From assembly GCA_013396655.1 (NCBI GenBank), contig WBMV01004887.1, forward strand, positions 377,978 to 441,977: 64,000 nt of DNA, written 5' to 3'. Below, one piece after another: positions 13,468-25,964 of the stretch. Numbering within the stretch: position 1 is the first letter of the stretch; every line of letters starts with the position of its first letter. Under the pieces are notes generated by a model. The model did no database searches. It had not been told where the DNA came from and saw nothing but the letters and a program-made list of their open reading frames with translations. Source of the DNA: Campylorhamphus procurvoides (lineage: Eukaryota > Chordata > Aves > Passeriformes > Dendrocolaptidae). The translations under genes and the position numbers were made by a program.

Positions 13468-14976
13468 ATGAAGATGAGACGCCATAAGCTCTTTCTGACT
13501 CTCTGCATGGCTGGCCTCTGCCTCATCTCCTTCTTGCACTTCCTCAAGGCCCTTTCCTATGTCACCTTCCCCAGGGAACTGGCTTCACTTAGCCCCAACC
13601 TCGTCTCGAGCTTCTTCTGGAACAATGCCCCTGTCACACCTCAGGTCAGCCCTGAGCCAGGGGGTGCGGAGTTCCTTCGCACACCCCTGTACTCTCACTC
13701 CCCCTTGCTCCAGCCCCTGCCTCCCAGCAGAGCCAACGAAGAGCTGCACAAGGTTGAGTTTGTGCTGCCAGAAGACACAACAGAATACTTTGTCCGTACC
13801 AAAGCTGGTGGCGTTTGCTTTAAGCCAGGCACCAAGGTGTTGGAGAAGCCACCCGTGGGAGGTCGGCTGGAGGAGCGAGCAGATGGTGTGGCCTCGGGGC
13901 GGCCAGCTCGTAAGCCACTGAGTGCCAGCGGGACCAAGCGGCGCAAGTGGGTGGAGTGTGTGTGCTTGCCAGGCTGGCACGGCCCCAGCTGCGGCGTCCC
14001 CACTGTGGTCCAGTACTCCAACCTGCCCACCAAGGACCGCCTCGTGCCGCGGGAGATCCCACGGCGGGTCATCAACGCCATCAACGTCAACCATGAGTTT
14101 GACCTGCTGGATGTCCGCTTCCACGAGCTGGGAGACGTGGTGGATGCTTTTGTGGTGTGTGAGTCAAACTTCACAGCCTATGGAGAGCCGCGGCCCCTCA
14201 AGTTCCGCGAGATGCTCCTCAACGGTTCCTTTGACTACATCCGCCACAAGGTGCTCTATGTCTTCCTGGACCACTTCCCCCCTGGCGGCCGCCAGGACGG
14301 CTGGATTGCTGATGACTACCTACGTACCTTTCTCACCCGGGATGGCATCTCTCGCCTCCACAACCTGCGCCCGGATGACGTCTTCATCATTGATGATGCT
14401 GACGAGATCCCGGCCCGTGATGGCGTGCTCTTCCTCAAGCTCTATGATGGCTGGACAGAGCCCTTCGCCTTTCACATGCGCAAGTCGCTCTATGGCTTCT
14501 TCTGGAAGCAGCCAGGCACTTTGGAGGTGGTCTCGGGCTGCACCATGGGGATGCTTCAGGCTGTCTACGCTACCGATGGGATACGTTTGCGACGCCGTGA
14601 GTACTACACCATGCCTGGTTTTCGGCAGTATGAGAACAGCACAGGACACATCCTGGTGCAGTGGTCACTGGGCAGCCCCCTCCACTTTGCTGGCTGGCAC
14701 TGCTCCTGGTGCTTCACGCCAGAGGGGATCTACTTCAAACTGGTGTCAGCTCAGAATGGGGACTTTCCCCGCTGGGGTGACTATGAGGATAAACGAGACC
14801 TCAATTATATCCGGGAGCTGATCCGGACTGGTGGCTGGTTCGATGGTACTACGCAGGAGTATCCCCCTGCTGACCCCAAGGAGCAGATGTATGCTCCCAA
14901 GTACCTGCTCAAGAACTACCAGCGGTTCCGCTACTTGTTGGAGAACCCCTACCAAAAAGCACAGGGTGCTGAGTGA
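13468..14976 (+). CDS. MGAT3: MGAT3, beta-1,4-mannosyl-glycoprotein N-acetylglucosaminyltransferase III
   Basis: This Golgi type II membrane enzyme of family GT17 adds the bisecting GlcNAc to the core beta-mannose of N-glycans. The whole 502-residue protein is in one exon, as is usual for this gene. The start is set by an acceptor (AG at 13465-13466) one base before the ATG. Residues about 7-26 form the signal-anchor helix. A Cys-rich ECVCLPGWHGPSCG segment (163-176) precedes the catalytic domain (about 195-495). The acidic IIDDADEIPARDG motif at 307-319 is the likely nucleotide-sugar/metal site. N-glycosylation sequons are at N234, N252 and N390. Recognition rests on near-identity to the vertebrate protein as I know it. 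The C-terminus stops soon after the ENPYQ motif, giving about 30 residues fewer than the roughly 530-residue mammalian protein. Codons are strongly GC-biased. Confidence 0.97.
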   Translation: MKMRRHKLFLTLCMAGLCLISFLHFLKALSYVTFPRELASLSPNLVSSFFWNNAPVTPQVSPEPGGAEFLRTPLYSHSPLLQPLPPSRANEELHKVEFVLPEDTTEYFVRTKAGGVCFKPGTKVLEKPPVGGRLEERADGVASGRPARKPLSASGTKRRKWVECVCLPGWHGPSCGVPTVVQYSNLPTKDRLVPREIPRRVINAINVNHEFDLLDVRFHELGDVVDAFVVCESNFTAYGEPRPLKFREMLLNGSFDYIRHKVLYVFLDHFPPGGRQDGWIADDYLRTFLTRDGISRLHNLRPDDVFIIDDADEIPARDGVLFLKLYDGWTEPFAFHMRKSLYGFFWKQPGTLEVVSGCTMGMLQAVYATDGIRLRRREYYTMPGFRQYENSTGHILVQWSLGSPLHFAGWHCSWCFTPEGIYFKLVSAQNGDFPRWGDYEDKRDLNYIRELIRTGGWFDGTTQEYPPADPKEQMYAPKYLLKNYQRFRYLLENPYQKAQGAE

Positions 14977-17900
14977 GGCCATCAAGGCTCAGGCTCATGT
15001 GGGAAATTGGAACTTCACGACAAAGGGAAAGAGTCTGGTGTTTTCATCTGTTCCTTTTCATTTGTTTCCTTTGTTTATGGGCAGGGTGTGCCACTTCTCT
15101 GGGGTCTCTGCCCCCCCTCCCTCCCTGCTCTTTTTCCCTTCATCCCAGGATGATGCCTGGGAATGTGAATTCCTCAGTCACATGAAGGGAGACCTGGGCT
15201 GAAGGAGGAGAGGTGTTGGGGACCTACTCTGGTAGTAGCATAAAGACTTGATTGCATCTTCTGAACCTCTCCTGCTGCCTGGAGAGAATCTCTGCAGCCA
15301 GCTGGCAGATTTTCCTCTGAGGGAGGCTGGGAGGGTACTATGGGGAGACAGGGCAGCTGTTCCCATCCACCCTCATCCTTTGTGGATTGGAGCAAGCACA
15401 GATGCAAGCCTGGGCTATTCAGTGAGCATGTGAGTCAGCAGACAGAAACTGATGTGAGTGGTCACTGTCTGATGTATGTCACTGGCATTTTTTGGATGAT
15501 TGAATGTGCAGAAGCATCTCAGTATGTGGGTGGGTTTTTTTTTGTTTTTTTGGGTTTTTTTTATACCTTTATATTCAGAGAGTATTTTGGGGAAGGGAAA
15601 TCATTTGCTTCTAAGGTGTCTTCCCCAAGATGCAGCCCCTTTCATAGGTTTAATGCATCTGTCCTGGCCTCTGTGTTGCCCAAGTGCTCTACCAATCCTG
15701 GAGCAGGCAGATAGGAAGCTGAGGAGGAAGCTGGGTTTTGTTTTTTGGGGGCTTTTTTTTCATTCATTTCCCACCTCTGCCCCCATGACAGTGAACTGAC
15801 TTGTCCCACAGAAGATGAAGCATCTTCCCTGCATTATGTGCTTCTGTTGAGACTGGGATAAGCTGCAGGGGACCCATCCAGATGGTGGGGAGTGTATGTT
15901 TGCAAGTGCATGGTTTCCTATGTGCATGAGTGCTAACATGCATGGGTTTGGTATGCACGTGGGCATTTTTCTGATCAAATTGAGATGCAGTTCATCTTAG
16001 CTCCTTCCACATCTTGTGTGCCATAATGCCTGCTTACAAGAACTGAAGAATCCTCTTTCTTTGTTATTGTTTTTCTTCATTTTTTTTTAAATCACTGTTC
16101 TCACTTCTGTTGTGTCTTCCCCATAGGCAGAGAAACCCTTTGGGAACTGGGTGGAGAGAGAAGCTTTGCTAGGTGGAATGCTTCCCCCAGAGGGAAGTTG
16201 TGGCTCTTCTAAGTCCAGACTTCTTGTTGCAGCAGGAGGGACTCTTGTCACAGCCATGGGGTTCTGGTGCCAAGCAACTGTGCAGAGGTTGTGGGTGCAG
16301 AAAGATTATAGAGAAAGAGGGACCCAGCTGAGAAAGAAGGAGCCTGTGTTGAGCAAGATGAAAGCTGTAGCGCTGAGGCTGTAGCAAAAGGGGAACATGC
16401 TTTCCCCAGGGACAGCAGGAGGAAAGCAGGTGTGTTAGCTCATGGGATTCAGCAGCAGAAAAACGGAAGGAGGAAGCTATTTGTCATTTTTACTTATAGG
16501 AGACAGCCTGGTATCTGCTCTCGGACCTTTGACTTTGCCTTTCTGAGTGATGATAACACAAGGTTTTGCTGGAGACAGGAGAGAAAGACAAATCAGTCTT
16601 TGCATGGCTGCTTTGGCATCACCAGAGCCCCTTTAAGCAGGGGCTAAAGGGCCTGTATGCTGGGGCTGCACCTCATCTCCCACAGTGGGCACAGCCTATC
16701 TTATGATAGCAGCTCTTCCCATGCATAGCCATCCTTGGGGATTTTTAGTGCACTGCAAGTCACGTTTTCAGTGTTGAGGTATGACCCTTGTCTCTTGGGA
16801 GTTTCAGATAAGCCCACAGCTGTAGTATCTGCACCGCCCATTCTTGAAGTGCAGCCTGTTGCCTTCTCTCCTCCATTATTTGCTCTATCATTCTCCTCTT
16901 CTCCTTCTGATTTGCCTCTCCCTTCTGCCCCTTAGAATGGAGAAGGTTCTGCTTGAATAGCAGTGCTGGGGCTCTTCTGTAGGACTCTGGCCCTGCCTGC
17001 CTTCTGGGCTTACTCACTTCCTTACTCTTAGGAAATTAAATTTAAACCAGACTTCTGTTGTGGTGGGAGGAAGGGGCTTTACAGATGAAATGCATTCTTT
17101 TTTGTTTCTCTTTCTCAAGAATTGTTTAAACATTTTTTTGATTTAAGGCCAAACCAGTCAATGTTTCTGTCTAATTTGTCTGGCTAGCCCTGTGTTTATT
17201 ATCCTTTGGGAGCTAAAATGCTTGTCATTAAAAATCTTCCTTCTTGTCCCTGAAGGAACAGACACTAGTAAGCTGACTTTTGCACAGTAATTTTCCAAGG
17301 TGGTGGCTTGCCCTCTGTTCAGCCTTGCCTGTACTGCTGTGCTGGGACCTCTGCAGCCAGTGCATGGAGGGGACAGCCACACCCCCAAACAACTGCCACA
17401 AGAGGGAACCCAGAAAGGTGTGTGAGGTGGTGAGACAGGCAGAGCAAAGCAGTGGGTGGTACACCAAAGCCTTACTTATTTTTTTTTGTTTGCCTATTTA
17501 TTTTCTTTGTGCATCAGTGCTTCCCACCTGAAAAAGGGATTTTGTGCCCATGCATGGCTTCAGACTGGAGAACCCATCTTCCTCTTCTGCCTCAAGTGTA
17601 GGGAAGGACATGGTAGACCTGCAGCAGCTGACTTTGCTAAAGCAGAGAGAATAGGGCAGGTTAGACATCTTTGCCCTGTGTGTGTGTAACGCCATGCCCA
17701 AGTGACAGAACCCAAGAAAGGGTGCCTGTGTGGTTGGTATGAAGGATAACATGCTCCCACCCACTCTTGCTGTCGCTTTCTCTGATCCCTGTGTCCTGCT
17801 GAGGTGTTTGCTGTTGTGCTGCTCAGGCCAGCCTGCTCTTTGTGTCTCTGTGACAGGTAAACAAGGAAACCTTGTGGTCTCCGGGTAACATGAGTCGTGA

Positions 17901-18815
17901 TGGAGGGAGGGTATTCATTGCCCTCCACCTCCCCTGGTGTTTCCTTGTGGGCTGGTAGTGTCTTTTCCCATCTTCAATATTGCCCAGGCTCTCTCCCTGT
18001 CTCCCAGCTCCTGCCAGCAACCTCCATGGCTGCTATGCCTCTGCACTGTGAAGACACATGTCCAGGGTCACTCCTGGTTCAATTAGTGAACACTGGTGGT
18101 GAAGAGGGAGGGGATGGGTTGGCTCATCCTGGCTTCATTGGCCTCTAATCTTGGTGAGAAAGGAGGGAAGTGGGAAAATGGGTCCTGTATCCCTCCATTA
18201 TTGTCTTCTCCCTACCCTCCTTTCTGATATCTGAGACATTGGACAAACTCACTCATATTGTTGAAAGAGAAGGAAGAGAAGGGGAGCTGGAGGGTAAGGG
18301 AGTAACAGGAGGGGCTCAGTTCCAGCAGCAAGAAAGAAGACCTGTTTCTAATGCAATACACTGTCATTTTAAAGCTTTGGGGACTACCGATAATGGATTA
18401 AGAAGGGATCTGAAACACTCTGAGACTAAGAATTTGAACCACTGTTTTTTTCTTCCTGTGAGGATGATGATGCAGTATCATCCTGGAGATGGTCCAGCAG
18501 CACTTCCAAGCCAGGGGTCCACCTGCACCTACCGGTGGTGTTGCCCCTGAAGGGGCTCCAGAACACCTTGCTTTGGAAAAAGAATCTGTGGACTTGCCAA
18601 AAAATAAAAGGAAAAGAAAAAAAATAAGAGCATCTGCAGATCTCCTTTCCACTCTGTAATTTATAAACAGCAAGTTATAATGAACTTTTTGTAAGGATAA
18701 ATCAAATGTACATTATGAAATCATTTTCTCTGTAAATGGTTGGATTTCATTTCACCCTTAAAGGGATGCTTAAAAGGAGGAGATAATAATAAAAATTAAA
18801 AAAATTTACAAAGTA
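14977..18815 (+). other. MGAT3: MGAT3 3' untranslated region (probable)
   Basis: Sequence after the MGAT3 stop has no coding signal and holds T-rich stretches (about 15533-15562) typical of UTRs. Candidate poly(A) signals are AATAAA at 18603-18608 and 18788-18793. The second is followed by a GT-rich segment that suits cleavage near 18.8 kb. A long 3'UTR of about 3-4 kb is also usual for mammalian MGAT3. The exact end is an inference, since a later AATAAA at 19579-19584 is also possible. Confidence 0.55.
18788..18793 (+). terminator. MGAT3: Candidate MGAT3 poly(A) signal
   Basis: This is an AATAAA hexamer in an A-rich stretch with downstream GT-rich sequence (ggatgtgtgacacc). An earlier AATAAA at 18603-18608 is an alternative. 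Confidence 0.45.
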
Positions 18816-21800
18816 TGAAAGGATGTGTGACACCTCTTATTTCTGATTGCCAAATGGAGGGGCTGCTGGAAAATGGTTTGGGGGTTCCCAAGAAGGGAGA
18901 TTTAGGGGGAACCCAGCTGGTCTGGGGCATGATTTCTGATTTTGTGGGCCCAGGTCAGATGCATGCTGAGTGAGTATAAACATAAAAAGACATAAGAGTG
19001 GGGAGTGATGGCTGCTAAGTGGCTTTCAGAAGAGCTGGTGCATGTGGGAACCAACATCACCTACTCATGAAAGGGTGTTTTGATACTGTCTTTGCTCCCT
19101 TGGATACATCCATTATTCCAAGCAAAATGCTGGAAACCCTGGAGCCCCAAATTAAACCTCCCTGTTGCAGAAATGCCTCTCTGGCACATGACCTCCTTGT
19201 TTTAGTTTATTTTTAAACCTGTCTACTGTAGCTTTGGCTGTTCTCATTATTTGGTATCAAAGCCTGGTCTTGTTTTGAATCCTCCCAAGCCTCTGGCCTC
19301 TGCAGGGCCTTTGGCAAGAGCCTTTTGCAAGCTCATGTGCCATCTGTAACTATTTTATTTCTTACCTTTCTAAGTGTCTTAGACTTCAGGTTCATTCCTG
19401 ATTCCATTAGAGATTGTGACTGTGAACATCAGAGGTTAGTTTCCTCACAGTCATTAACTCCAGTGCATTCCCCTCTTCTTTTTATCTTCCACATCAGCCT
19501 AATGTTTTCAATTCTCCTCTTGTGGAAGGGTCTCTTATCAAACTGGAGGCTTGGTTGTGCATTGCCGAAAGGGCCTGAAATAAACAGGCTACTCAAAATT
19601 AACAAGATTTTCTATTAAGAATTTTTAGCATTCTTAACAATCACTGTATTTTTGTGCCTGAATAGGGGATAATCTAAAAATAGATAATGGCCAGCATGCC
19701 TGAAATTTCAATTTTCCAAGAGGGAAAGTGTAAGTGTATAAGCTTAGACCAATGGCAGTTTAGTAAGACAGTTTAAGAAATGAGAGTTGACTAGGTCAGA
19801 GGTTCTCCTGTGTTATTTTTCTTGCCTCCAACACAAAATCTACTGATGTTTATATAATTTTAAGAAGCAACCGAAATGGCATTTCTTTAGTTTCTTACAA
19901 GGTTTTAAGGGAAGGCATTGACTGAACCCAGGACCTTTTTCCTCAGAAAGCACAAGCTTCTGCTGCAGAGGTTTGAAGTCATTCTGTGAGAGAGGGGTTG
20001 ACTCTTGGGGCAAACTGTGTGCCATGGGGACCCCCATTTGCAGGACCAGTGCTGACAGTCAGCCAAGTGCAGGGAGCACATGGCTCCACCATGAGTCCTA
20101 TGTGCCATCTCTCAGAGGGTCCCTCAACACATCAAGAGAGATCTTGGTATGTGCAGCATGCATCCTACATATGGATATGGAACCTTACGCATCATATTGA
20201 ACCAGGAGTATGCAAACCATTTGGCGCTAAGTAAACCCTGTCTGTTTTGCAGAATTTTAGTGCCCCAACTGGTGTTAGTTGGGGTGATGGATCATGGAGG
20301 AGCTCTGGCATGACCTGCCTTGGAAATAAGTTGTTTCTCCCAAGGTCTTGCTGTTTGTCAAGGATGCGTGGTGCTCATCATGGGCACTCTGCAACACTGC
20401 TCGATGGGGACTGAGGCTGTGGGGGACCCTCCATCCCTGGCTGGTGGAGGCTCTGGCTCCAGCTGATTCTTGAGTGATGCCTGCAGCAGGCCAGCTGATA
20501 AGGGAATTGACGTGCTGTTTCCAAACACCAGCGTGCTTGGAAAAAAAAGTGATTTCAATATAAATTTAGGGCACCTTTCAGAAAGCTGGAAAGGAGATAC
20601 CAGACCCTGGCTTGCTGTTTGTTTGCTTTTGTTGCTCAGAGACATTTGTTCCCTGTGTAAGGATACATTTTAATATGCTGTTTAGCAGGGACAGTTGATT
20701 TTTAATTATTAGTCCAATTTTATATTATGTTTTTAAATCTCGCTGCTTTAGTGGCTCAGCTGGGGAAGCCATGAGGTCTCAGCTGGCTGGCAGGCAGCCC
20801 GTGGAGCAGCCAGGGAGAGTTGTCCCAGCCCCGGAGAGCATCACCAGCAAATGGCTTCATACTCACATGCCCACAGCTGCAGGCACTGGCTGCCCTGCTT
20901 CCCAGTGCACCGTGGTGGAGGGGATTTGGCCACAGCCATGGCAGAAGGGAGACATGTTCTTGCTTCCTGGCAGTGGCATATGTGGCTCACAGGCACCTTG
21001 TGTCAAACCTTCACCTGAGTGAAGGGAGTGAGCTTTGCAGGGCTTTGCTCTGTCACTACAAAACAACCTCAGAGGAGCCATGCAAAACTTTCCCATCTGG
21101 AGAGGGGGCTCCAGGTTACTGAAGTGAGAGGCTGGCATAAGGAATATAATCCATGGAGCTTGGGTCCAGGCTGCTGCAAGCTCTGCCTTGGTAGCTGCAG
21201 CAGGGACAAGCACATCAGCAAAAGGGCAGAGGATCAGCCCACTTCACTAATATTTGGGATATTACTGTAAGCATCTCCAAGATCCCCAAACACAAACCTT
21301 TTCCTGGAACTAAAGAGAATCTGGCAATCCCACATTTCCAGCATTTCTGGGTGTGCTTATTTGTTTTTAAGCAAAGTGAGAAGTGAAAATAGTCCTTACT
21401 GTCTTTTGAAATACATTATAGCTATGTAAGGATGCAAATCTTTCAAGGCCATATCTCTCCTCATTCTGCCAAACAAAACACAATATAAAACTCCATTGTT
21501 TTACTCTTACGTTTCCTGTGCCTTACAGCTTGAACCATGGATCCTCTTGGCTGAAGTCCATCCCAGTAACAATTTAATTTGGAAACATGCTTCACCTTTC
21601 TAAAAATAAGGAAAACTGAGAAGAAGAACAAATAAGCTGTGTTGAATAAAGATCTAAAATTACTTCTCCAGGATCTTAAATTAAAGAAAATATGTTACCC
21701 AGGGAATGTATAAAATCAAATAATAAAAGCCTGCCTCTACACAGTAAACTCCTTCCTGGCATTTTAGCCCTGTTCTATAGTCTGGACCTTTTCCAAAGGG

Positions 21801-22154
21801 AGAGCAACAAATCATCAGTCATATCTTTTTTTTTTCCCCCTCAGACACTTACTAAGAACCAGGCATACACACAAAAATAAAAGAATGTAGAAAACATCTA
21901 CCCACTTCGATTTGCTTCGCAGTGTTTTTCAAGCATTTGACTCAAACTGTTACCCAGAAGTGAACTTCAGATTACTGCAAAACCAAAACCAGGCACATGT
22001 CCCAAAATGGGATAGAAATAAATCCATCTAAGGACCTGTGACTTAATGGGATGGAAAAGTACAACAGATGTGCAATAGGAGCCTTTACCTAGAAAGAGAA
22101 GAGAAGCAACAGGATATAGTAGCTGTGCCTTTCTCAGGTTGTATATATGTAGAT
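18816..22154. other. Intergenic, nothing recognised
   Basis: No convincing gene, RNA or repeat was seen. Open frames are short and lack codon bias. AT-rich patches lie around 19.6-19.8 kb and 21.4-21.9 kb. Confidence 0.5.
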
Positions 22155-22155
22155 G

Positions 22156-22227
22156 GGGGATATAGCTCAGTGGGAGAGTGTTTGACTGCAGATCAAGAGG
22201 TCCCCCTTTCAAATCCAGATGCCCCCT
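22156..22227 (+). pseudogene. tRNA-Cys(GCA)-like element, degenerate
   Basis: The 72 bases align along their full length with vertebrate tRNA-Cys. The D-arm (TAGCTCAGTGGGAGAG), the anticodon stem TTTGA/TCAAG and the loop CTGCAGA with GCA anticodon are intact. The acceptor stem keeps four G-C pairs plus a mismatch at position 5. The T-stem is damaged: CCCCT faces CCAGA, leaving about one proper pair, and the B box is weakened. I therefore call it a tRNA pseudogene or tRNA-derived retrocopy rather than a working gene. It sits about 10 bp before a tRNA-Ile-derived SINE. Confidence 0.75.
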
Positions 22228-22237
22228 TCTTTGCTTC

Positions 22238-22345
22238 CTGAGCTTAGCTCAGCTGGTTAGAGCATAGTGCCAATTACACCAGAGTCATGTGTTCGATCCG
22301 GGCTATTCTCTTAAGAGTTGGACTCAATGATCCTTTTGGGTCAAT
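22238..22345 (+). mobile_element. TguSINE1-like SINE (tRNA-Ile head, CR1-type tail)
   Basis: The head matches tRNA-Ile: A-box region TTAGCTCAGCTGGTTAGAGC, an AAT in the anticodon position, and a B-box-like GTGTTCGATCC. After the head comes a short linker and then GTTGGACTCAATGATCC TTTTGGGTC, the signature 3' end of avian CR1 LINEs. This composition is that of TguSINE1, described from zebra finch and mobilised by CR1 machinery. It is diverged and has no clear 3' octamer repeat or target duplication. It is the main sequence evidence for a passerine host. Confidence 0.8.
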
Positions 22346-24880
22346 AACCCCTTACACAAACCCAACTCCCATGTTCATATGGGGAGGACTTCATTGCAGC
22401 ATGTGGGTTGTGAAGGAGCACAAGAAAGCCTGAGGTCAGCATGCGCAGCCCTGCTCGGGGAGGGGGGTGGTACCACGAGCTGCAAGCCCTCTGATCTCTG
22501 CAGACACTTCCACTGCAGAAAAGCCCACAAGGCTGTTGGAATGATGCAAAATTGCAAGGATAACAGCACTCACAAAAGCAAGGTCTCTGAATGGCTCTGT
22601 AAATCTCCTGTAGCATGCAGCTGGTGCAAAGTGGAAAATGGTGAGGAGTTGGAATCTTACTAGCCAGGGAGCCATGAGAAAAGTCCCCAACAAACCCAAC
22701 CACGGGGAAATCCGGTTGAAGAAACATGAGTTGTGCTAAGAATGAAGGTGGGCACAAATTAGTTGTCAAAAATATTACAGCAGCAATTTCAATTTGTTAG
22801 ATAATAAAACCGAGCCCCCTCAAGGAGTTTTTGCAGCTCCTCGCAGGGACAGCAGCTCTGCATCACACAGGAGACCACTCACTGCTGGTGGAGTTTGAGC
22901 CCCAGAGGCTGCAAGGCTGGAGTCTGGGGATCTGAAAAACCCCACTTCAGCTGCAGCAAGGCTTGGACCTTTCCCTTTTTCCCACTGTCTAAAACATACC
23001 CTGAGCATGGCTTCCCAGAGTGAATATTTACAGTCTCTACTAAAATCTGGGTCTCAGCTGTAAATCAGGAATGCTCCTTGAAAGGTGGCTGTGTACCAGC
23101 GGTTTCTCCTCCCTCACCACCCATCTTCCTTCCCATGTGCACTCAACATCAAAGCTGCTGGTGGTTCAGGGAATGAAGCCACATGTGCCACCCTTGGCCC
23201 TCTGCCCCTCCTGGCTCCTTGCAGCTGGAGAGCAGGAGCCCAAATGCCATTAATCCTTGCAATTTCTGGAGAAAAGAAATAGGGCTGCAATGAAAGAGAG
23301 AACTGTTGAGCAGTGTGAGACTGCCAAAAGGCCTCCTGCAAGGTCCATTTACTGAAAGATATTAAGGATATTAAGCCCAAGCTCCGATGGTAATGGTGGG
23401 TCACTACCCATTTCCCTTTTGCACTTTCGGACCGTTTTCTGGCTCCTCTAAGAGGCCAGCCTTCTGTTTCCAAGCACAGTTTGTTTCCTGTGCCTGCAGA
23501 GCCCCTCAAAGATGCCATTTGCAGGTCTGAGGGTCACATTCACTTCCCTGTTGCCTAGGGAGGGTTTGCTGGCTGGTGGCAGGCAGCACAGGGATGTCTC
23601 CCTGCCTGGTAATGGTCCTGCCCTTCCAAAATGGGTGATGGGAAGCCCTGGACATGGTATGTGACTCCCAGGAGCTTTTGGTGGCCATTAAAGACTGTGA
23701 CTGTGTCTGCTTGAGTGGCAGGACTGGCTGTAATCACAAGAAAACTGCAGAGGAGTGGTAGCTCTGGAGACTGCCAAGGAGGCAGCGGGCTGGAGGATGT
23801 CTTAACCTTATCCTGGGTACCAGCATGGGTTATTATGCCCCATCACACATGCTGCCTTTGATATTTCACAAACTCAGTCGTTTGGGGAAACAAATGTTGT
23901 TATTGTTTTTCAGGAGCACAGCTAAGACGTGCTCCCTCCTTTCTGCCTGCACCTTGCCCTGTCAGGGCAAGTAAATTTCCCTTTCTTACAGGGACACAGG
24001 CTGGAATCAGGGAGAACCCCATTCCCAATGGGTCCATGGCCAAAGAAGCCATCAGGCAGCAGGGTTCTGGAGGCAATGGGCCATGAGGGCCAGTATGCCA
24101 ACAGGATAGCATGAGTTTTGTGGGTGCTGAGTGTGTCCCCACTGGCACAACTGCGCATAGCAGGTCAGCAGAGGAGCCAACTGGGTTGGGACACACTGGA
24201 GAGAGCAGGGATGTTGCTTCACTGTCTCAGGGCATAATTCAAGTTTACAACGCCCACAATGTCACTGGAGGTCTGGCACTCGCACAGCAGCTGGGATGGC
24301 ATTGGTCATATGCTGCTCTGCTGTTGTACTTGCCCTCCTCTTTGCATGACAGCAGGGGCAGGGTGAACACTTATGCCCGCACAGTGTGGGTGTGGGGAGC
24401 CCACACTGGGCAGCAGGCACAGCATGTGACCTCCTCCTTGGGGCTGGGGCAGTTTTGTGTGGGTGGAGAAGTTCACAACACACACATGCAGCTGCTGGCG
24501 AGGGGCCCAGGAGCTGGCAGCCAGCCTGAGGGGGAAAAGATCGGAGAGAAACACCAAAACAAGCCCAGGCCAAGGGGGCCAGGCTGGGGAGGGGGCACTT
24601 ATGGAGGCCCACAGTCCTTGGCTGCCATGGCAAGAGGGCAGCAAGGAAAGTCCATCATTGCACAGCCTGATCCGGCAGATCTGGCACATTTGTAGTGCAT
24701 CAGGGTTTGCCACATGCAGCTGCTCCAGTTTTGATCCATATTTCAGAGTTTTGGGCACTGGGCTCATCAGCACACCTGCCCAGAGGTGACAGAGCCCCGT
24801 TGTGAGGGGTGAAGTATTTCTGTGGATTAACAACCCAAGGAGGAGGCAGGAGGCCAGAAGGAAGGTTCAAAGATTGATTT
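22346..24880. other. Intergenic, nothing recognised
   Basis: No supported feature. Long open frames here (for example 22341-22769 minus and 24111-24695 plus) have low-complexity or unbiased codon content and no family resemblance. Confidence 0.5.
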
Positions 24881-25299
24881 TCATTCTGGCAGCAGGTTAA
24901 GGGTAGGGAATGTGAACACTGGCTCCGAGGTTCTGGAATGCCCAGTATATGAATTGATGATCTGGAAACAAAAATGAGCAATATACCAAACATTTTTCAA
25001 GGATGACTCAAAGCTGTTGAGTAGCTCTTGAGGAGATCAGAAAGAATTGAGTAAAATGCAAATGTGGCAAATGGGCAACACCACACATTTTCAAGGCTTC
25101 ACTGGGCACGTGCAAAGACAGAAAAGGGAAAACAAATTGTGCAGAAGAATTACAAAGCTCCAGATGTTCTCCAGCGACTCAAGAACAAATCTGGATGTCA
25201 CACAACCCCTGGTTCTGTGAGTAGTTGCAGGTTAAAAAAAAGCACACACAAAATATTAGCATGCAGAAGGAAGAAGGGGAGAATAATATGGAAAATATG

Positions 25300-25490
25300 A
25301 TAATGCTATTATGTAAATGACTAGCATGGCCTCTCTGGGAATACTGTCTGCAGTTCAAGTAAGCCTTTCTCAGAAAGGGCTGATTAGGGGCATGGCAAAT
25401 TCGCTCACAAAGAGAGATCAAAACGATTGGGGTTGTTTATCTCGGAAAGGAAATGAACAAGAGGAGATTGGCACAGAGCGAGCCAGTCCT
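25300..25490 (+). mobile_element. Old CR1-type LINE fossil
   Basis: The stretch follows the order of a CR1 3' ORF2/UTR consensus. There is an ATACTGTCTGCAGTTC segment, then a GGGCTGATTAGGGG-like segment, then GGGGTTGTTTATCTCGGAAA, which resembles the CR1 'GGGGTTGTTTAGCCTGGAGA' block. Identity is low, so this is an ancient copy. The fossil may reach left to about 24.88 kb, but that part is too diverged to call by eye. Confidence 0.45.
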
Positions 25491-25964
25491 GAGCTTCTGG
25501 TTTTCTTCCTGTTCAATTCTATCACTGTCATATCTGGTGTCACTGAGAAGTGTGTGAAATGATGTGGCTCTCCTCTGTCACACACGGTTTGCTCTTTGTC
25601 TCACCCTTTCCCCAGGGGGAGGCACGGCATATGTGGTTATGTTTTATATTTTGGTAGAACCTGGGGAGGAGGAGGAGGTTGCCAAGGAGGAATATATATA
25701 TGACCCAGAGTAAGTATATAGTACAGAATATGGGAATGGAATAGGGGATTTGCAGCTGGACAGAGGTTCTGGCTTCAGGAGGCTCCTTCTGGGAGCTCAG
25801 GCAGACCCCAGAGAGGCTGCCAGCTACTGCCCTTCTCCTAGAGCCCCTGAGACTTCCACACCAGGCCTTGGGGTTTCTTGGAGCTTGAATTTGTAAGTTA
25901 CTCTCCAGAAAGCATCAGGGTAGTCAGAGGTGCCTTGAGACACACAGCATTATCCCTGCTCTCT

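Noticed and set aside
13922..14821. 299-codon open frame overlapping MGAT3 in another frame
   Set aside because: It is a shadow of the GC-biased MGAT3 coding exon, rich in Ser and Ala from shifted codons, with no family resemblance.
24111..24695. 194-codon open frame
   Set aside because: Codon use is unbiased, the translation has no recognisable domain, and no promoter or splice signals flank it.
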